From contig JAHYIO010000023.1 of the NCBI GenBank assembly GCA_020543525.1, positions 1,054,001-1,118,000 on the forward strand: a stretch of 64,000 nucleotides of DNA. Direction: 5' to 3'. The notes beneath the pieces were generated by a model, which did not search any database, was not told the origin of the DNA, and saw nothing but the letters and a program-made list of their open reading frames with translations. The translations under genes were made by a program, and so were the position numbers. Shown in pieces: positions 58,932 through 64,000 of the stretch. The stretch is from Coriolopsis trogii (lineage: Eukaryota; Basidiomycota; Agaricomycetes; Polyporales; Polyporaceae). The number at the start of each line of letters is the position of its first letter. Position 1 is the stretch's first letter.

Positions 58932-60575
58932 TCAGTCCTCGTGCGGGCCCAGGTCATAGTCCGCGCGCATTGAGGTGACAACAGCTTGCACGACGTCAGC
59001 CTCGTACGTCGGCAGCCTCTCCTCGATCGCATCATACCAGTACTCAACAGGCAGATGCTCGAGGACCCACCCCATCTCCCTGTGGAACTCCACAGGGATG
59101 TTGTTGTTCTCGAGGCACAGTTGACTGATCGGGCCAAAGATCCTGTATGGCTGAATCCTGGCGCTTCGAGTCGGCGATGCAAAAGGATACACAAATTGAG
59201 GGGAGGCGGCGCGCGCCACAGATGCCGCCTGAACGCGCTGGCTGGGCGTGGGCATAGACGGCATAGTGAGCTCCGAAAAACTGGATGCAAGCGAAGATAC
59301 AGAGATTGACGACGGGGAGGGAGACGACGAGAGGTCGCGTGAGATCGGTGACGGCGCTGGGGGACGTGGCGTGGCACGGCGCGGCGTCGTTCCCCTCCTC
59401 TCCGACACACCTGATGGCGGCGGGATGTGGGTCCCGGCAACAGGGCGGCCAAACGTCGATGTCCCAGTCTCTGATGCAGCCAGCGTCGCATTCCTGACCT
59501 CTTGAAGCTCTGCAGTCAACTGTGCACGCTCTGCGTTGTTTGTGACTCAGTGCATGAACATAGGTACTACTAAGTGAAAAGCTAGACATACCGAGTGCAA
59601 CGCCGTCCAAGACCTCGCGGAGGTCGTCAATCTCCACTGCCTGTTCGGCGTTCTTTGCCTCGAGCTCGTCGATGCGGGCTAGGAGTGCGGCAACCGTGTG
59701 TGCAGTCTCGTCGGCCGAAGACACCGCCTCGCCACTTGCAACCGCCTTCCCCTTGGGCCGCGGCGGAGGACTCAGGGCGGTGGACGGGCCTGGGGAGGCG
59801 GACGGGCCTGGGGAGGCGGACGGGCTGGGCGCCGAGAACACAGGCGCAGGGATGGGAGGCGGTGCAACTGTCTGCGTGCCCAGTCCACTAATGAGAGCGT
59901 CGAGCGCGCCTGGCGGACGGCCATAGAATCGAATGAGATTAGTGTTGGAGTTGGGAATGAGAGGTTGATGGATGTTGCGGGGGGTGACAGTGGGTGTGTC
60001 GCGTATGTTCTTGACGCGGTCCCAGTGTTGCATGGTAGGAACAGCGATATGTTCTGCAAAGTACTGGACAAGACGCGCAACGGCGATCTGAGTGGATGGA
60101 AAACGCTCCCGTATGAGGACGGGTGCAAACACGTCCAGAATGGCCTCGTTGACGACTGGGTGAGATGACGGGCGACGTGTGCCATCGCAGTGAACGAGGA
60201 AGGTGCTGCCCATTGATACCCGGTCGAGCATTGTGAGCTGCAATGAGTCAGTTTGCGAAACATCGTGCCAGCGGGCCAAAGAAAACTCACCATATCCATC
60301 AGCAACTCGATATACTGATCCCGCATGCCTGAAACCCAGTTGGGACTTGCGGCGCGATGGGCGGGATAGACTTGGCCAAGAGGGACGTGATTTCTGGTGT
60401 CCCGGTGGGCGCCGAACACGATCCACGCGAGGGCGGCCGCGCGAAGACGATCTTCTGACGCATTTTGGAGCAGAGGGTGGGTGCGAAGATGCGTTATGGC
60501 GGAGAGGACGCCATTGGGTGTGAGCGCGCACTGGTCGAGGGGCTCGAGAGGGTTGGGGCCAGTGGGATGGGCCAT
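58932..60575 (-). CDS. Uncharacterised coiled-coil protein next to a KDZ transposase
   Basis: The three exons (60575-60291, 60237-59592, 59530-58932) keep frame and give 509 residues. The start MAHPTGPNPLEPLDQ at 60575 is preferred; another ATG lies upstream at 60641. The N-terminal third is helical (LSAITHLRTHPLLQNASEDR). The middle has a Pro/Ser stretch with a short GPSASP repeat. A coiled coil follows (LARIDELEAKNAEQAVEIDD) that continues correctly across the exon 2-3 junction, which supports the splice. The C-terminal 80 residues include YRIFGPISQLCLENNNIPVE and HREMGWVLEHLPVEYWYDAI. I do not recognise the family. Same strand and spacing relative to the KDZ gene suggest possible cargo, as inference. 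Confidence 0.7.
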
Positions 60576-60641
60576 GGGAGGCAGAGAGGAGGGGATGGGG
60601 AAGAAGGGGCGGGCATCGTTAAGATATAAAGGGCCATCCAC

Positions 60642-61656
60642 GTTGCACTGTGGACCGTGCGCACCAAGCCTCGTGCCACGTGCATTTGGAACTTGGACTA
60701 CTCAGAATGGGTGGTCGCGCAAGAGAAGCTAGATGGTGTTCGGAGTGGAAGCACAGAAGTGGAGAAGAACGACACATTAGAGGCAGTGCCACTACCAGCT
60801 TCATAAGCGCTCAAAGTTTCTGTGTACAAAACATACGACGTAGTAACATGAGTTTACCTGTAACGCTGCTAGGATCAACACAATACACTCCTGTCACTTG
60901 GGCGAATCTATTGACACTAACAGCGGGGAAGTGTTTTGCAACACTCGGATGCACATATTCGTGAGTACTAGCATGGCTCCAGAGTCCGCAATTCTCTCTC
61001 AAGATCATCCGATTCGACAAGTGTGATGGTTGAAATGTCACTCGTCTAGCTCTGTTGACCTGAACTAGCATGTCTAGCTCCTCAGCTCATTGGCAGAGCT
61101 ATGAGCTCACATACATACACGCAAGAGGCATGGGTGCGGGCTAAGCTTGGAACTCCAGTACGCAGATCTTGCACATCCACCAACTTCCTCATACCACTGG
61201 GAGTCTCGGACTCTCTACACGTCGCCTCAGCCACATATCAACTCTCTGACCCGGAGTGGGATCTAACCCTAAGTGATATGCAGGGTCATTCATACTATCT
61301 GGAACGTCTGGATCATGGAAGGACATGGTGATCGAGCAATACCGCGCCATCGTATGCAGGGAGGTTCATACTACGCACTGCTGTGGTGCACACATCGTGA
61401 GTGGTGTCGTCCCCGTTCCAGTATCATCATCTCCTGTGCATCTTGACATTGAGAGAGGAACTCTTCACTCCATTGCCTATGTTTCATGCATGTCTCAATA
61501 TCTTACATGCCTCAAGAGCACACACAGAGCCGGGTTAGCATCACTTCGGGACCTTGCCTTTGCATAGCTCATATTCCGTTACTCGCATGGCTCATGCGTT
61601 GCTGTCGCATTCAGGGGGGCACATTGCGTTGTACATGATAATACACGAAGCACAAA
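60642..61656. other. Intergenic
   Basis: This is 1.0 kb without a recognised gene. Short open frames lack family resemblance. It contains the promoter of the coiled-coil gene and the 3' flank of the transposase gene. Confidence 0.4.
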
Positions 61657-64000
61657 TCATACATCATCAATTCCCAGTCGATCGAGGAACTCTACAAGGG
61701 CGTCGGCTTCCTGCTCTGTACTGACTCCAGGGATCACACTCTCTGCCTGAAAGTCCTGTTCCCCCGCAAGCTCCCCTGCCATGCCCGTGTTTCCCGCCAC
61801 AGTTCCAATCCTACACGCCCACGATGGCAGTGGAATCGAGCCGGCATCTGGAACGGAGCGACCAACTCGTTTGCCGGCGGAGAGGCTCCCCGAGAAGCCT
61901 GGTAGCTGTGTTGTCTGGTAGAGACGAGATGTGATGCGTGCGTTGATCCGGTCCTGGTACTGCCAGCGGAGGTCGAGCTCATGAGCAAGACCAGGTTGTT
62001 CTGCACGTATCGTTGAGATGGCCTGCTGATAGTCAACGTGTTGGTCAAGCATGGATGTAAAAAGACGCGGTATCTCTACGTCAAGTCGCTGGATCTCTTC
62101 TCGCGCGCGTTTCATATTGAAATGCAAATTCATCGCCTGGCGATGAATGCGCTGCGCCCATGGAAACTGACGAATATCCTCGCGAGCATCGCGCAGCAAG
62201 TCAAACTCAGCTAAGGATACCATCTCTATGACCTCATTCCATGACAGCTGAGGCCGCGCTGGCTTCAGCTGTGCTGCACAGCGGTTGTATTCTGCAAGTG
62301 CGTTCTTGATGGCTTCAGCGCGCGTTCTGAGGGCCTTCCCAATCTTCTCCCGTAGCTTGTACCCTTTGAATAGATTAGTCAGATGTATAGAACATAGCAG
62401 ATCAAAAGTACCGACCAACACCACTCAGACCAAGCTTAGTAAGCTCGAACATACGCTGCACCACCAATCGCTCTAGGTTGTCAAGCGCGAGACGGTACTT
62501 GCGCCGACTCAGCTCATGGGCGGCTTCAGTATACTCTGGCATGCCAGGGACCCATCGCCGCTCGATGTCGTACTCCTCCTCGAGGGCGAGGACCGCCTTC
62601 TCAGCCAGCGCGTGGTGCGCGGCCGTGGTGCGCGCGCGGTTTGTGATCTTCGTAATTTCCTTCTTACGTTGTGTCGCCTTCTTGGCGTCGTCGACGGGGA
62701 TGAAGCGATCCATTGTTCGCAGTGCCTCATTTGCGACGGCAGCTGCAGTGCTGCAGAAGACAGTCAGATACGAAAGGCAGAGAAAAAAATGCTTACCCTG
62801 CTTGCTCGAGGGCAAGCAGCGCCTCGGCATACATGATCTTCTGGGTGACCTCGGGCGGTTCCTTCTTACGCTTATCCAAGTATTCGCGCTCCTGCTCCAA
62901 GTACCGCTCACAGTCTTCGCCTGTAATCTTAAGCTTCTCTGCAAGAAGCTCAAATGTCGCACCGTCAAATTTGAGTATATCGAGAGCTTGTTTGTAGTTG
63001 CCATAGATGAAGTTGCCTGGATAACAAGAGTGTGAGAACCAACAACAGACTTCATTCTCGAATAACGTACCACTTTCTGCATGTTTCTGCATGGACCAGA
63101 ATATGAAAAATTGCTCTATCGCTTGACGTCGGTGAAATGATGAGGCAAGCCGAGTATTACCACCAAGACCATTGGACTGCGAGAACAACCGCTCGCATCC
63201 CTCGAAGTCTTCCTTACCTGCACCCTCGACGTATAGCGGGTGCCATTTGACTTGACATCCGCGATTGTGACTATGACCATGGAAGGCGGGGACCACGCAG
63301 GAGAGACGTTGTTGTTCAGCGCGCGGCCCGAGTGAACTCCGAGACACTGTGCCTGAGAATTCGCAACCGATGTCGTAGCCGAGGGCAAGGTCCGGCCCAT
63401 ACACGTCGAGCAACTTGTTGACGAGCGCAAGAGGGTACTTCATTCTACACAGGTCGTCAGCGGGGAAAGTCAAGGAAAAAATCACATACAGTTCACCACT
63501 CCGTATCATGTCGCACATCACGAGTAAGTGGCCGTGGCGGCAAATACAGACGAAGATGCCGCTGACGGCAAAAAGCGCGAACATTTTCTTGCGCGCCTCG
63601 GGGCCAGCATTTCGCCAGCGCTCCACGCATATAGACTCGCCCTCGTCCGCGGGATTCTCGGAGTCTTCGACCGCACGGTCGGTTTCAGTGTCGGGAGTTG
63701 ACACGGCGGCTGGGGCTGTATCCCCGCCTGCCTATCAATGTCAGATCAGCAGGGAGAAACATATCTATAGCAGCGCTGAATGCACAAACATACTCTTCGT
63801 GCATGTGCTACTTCGTCCTTGAAGCGGTCAACCTCTTCGTCGGTTATGTATATGTCAGTATGAGGGAGACGGGAATCGGCTCGCGGCATGCCCCCTTTGA
63901 ACTTGCTGTCAACAAGTTTGAGCGACTGGTTGCCATCCATGGTCGCCAGGATGGAAAACTTGAGTGCAGGTTCATCCTCGAGCTTGTATAGACATGGCGC
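61657..64000 (-). CDS. KDZ (Kyakuja-Dileera-Zisupton) transposase, C-terminal part
   Basis: The gene enters from the right edge. It reads YKLEDEPALKFSILATMDGN, ADSRLPHTDIYITDEEVDRF, then VCICRHGHLLVMCDMIRSGE, KYPLALVNKLLDVYG, LALGYDIGCEFSGTV and QVKWHPLYVEGAGKEDFEGC. These are the ordered landmarks of the KDZ transposase core, a DDE-type enzyme with RNase-H fold, with the YDIGC segment most telling. After the core come RRQAIEQFFIFWSMQKHAES, YKQALDILKFDGAT and long charged helices. The frame ends at 61657. Several introns interrupt it, and all sampled exons are open, so the enzyme may be intact. The N terminus, including the CxC2-type Zn cluster expected in this family, is outside the window. 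Confidence 0.88.

Overview
The window looks like nuclear DNA from a filamentous basidiomycete, most likely an Agaricomycete of the polypore type. Genes are cut by many short GT-AG introns, mostly 47-70 bases. Coding regions are GC-rich at third positions. Several families typical of mushrooms are present: multicopy cytochrome P450s, a DUF6534 seven-helix membrane protein, a basidiomycete secreted family and a KDZ transposase. No viral or bacterial segment is visible. I found no rRNA, tRNA or CRISPR. Species cannot be named from the sequence alone.

Layout. 1-1140 holds the 5' two-thirds of a P450 (minus strand, cut by the window edge). 1823-8377 is a 10-exon gene for a Mus7/Mms22-type replication-repair scaffold of about 2007 residues. 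9057-9533 holds the N-lobe of a broken protein kinase. 10218-11219 is a glutathione S-transferase with an 8-bp minisatellite in intron 2. From 11495 to 34095 there is an accessory block: one major-facilitator transporter on the minus strand, an intronless GlcNAc-kinase-like gene, a P450, a hexapeptide acetyltransferase, a small secreted protein, three tandem copies of the same transporter on the plus strand, and a further P450. A 512-bp hAT-like MITE with 8-bp target duplications sits between transporter copies A and B. A gene-poor stretch follows (34096-36425).

From 36426 to 55450 the content is mostly housekeeping: a Zn-finger-like protein, an SNM1/Artemis-type DNA nuclease, a small conserved nuclear-type protein, the DUF6534 membrane protein, the ribosome-biogenesis factor Ebp2, a second Zn-finger-like protein related to the first, and a 1575-residue Bbc1/Mti1-like actin-patch protein. 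A 38-bp minisatellite lies at about 56228-56395.

The right end (56964-64000) has three minus-strand genes. The outermost is the C-terminal part of a KDZ (Kyakuja-Dileera-Zisupton) DNA transposase running off the window. The other two encode unrecognised proteins of 419 and 509 residues. These may be cargo of the element, but that is inference.

Functional reading. Three related P450s, one GST and four related transporters within 34 kb suggest a detoxification or secondary-metabolism neighbourhood. There is no backbone synthase in the window, so this is local expansion of accessory enzymes and not a proven pathway. Splice sites were set by hand from reading frame and family similarity. Coordinates given exon by exon were checked for frame; others are gene limits only.
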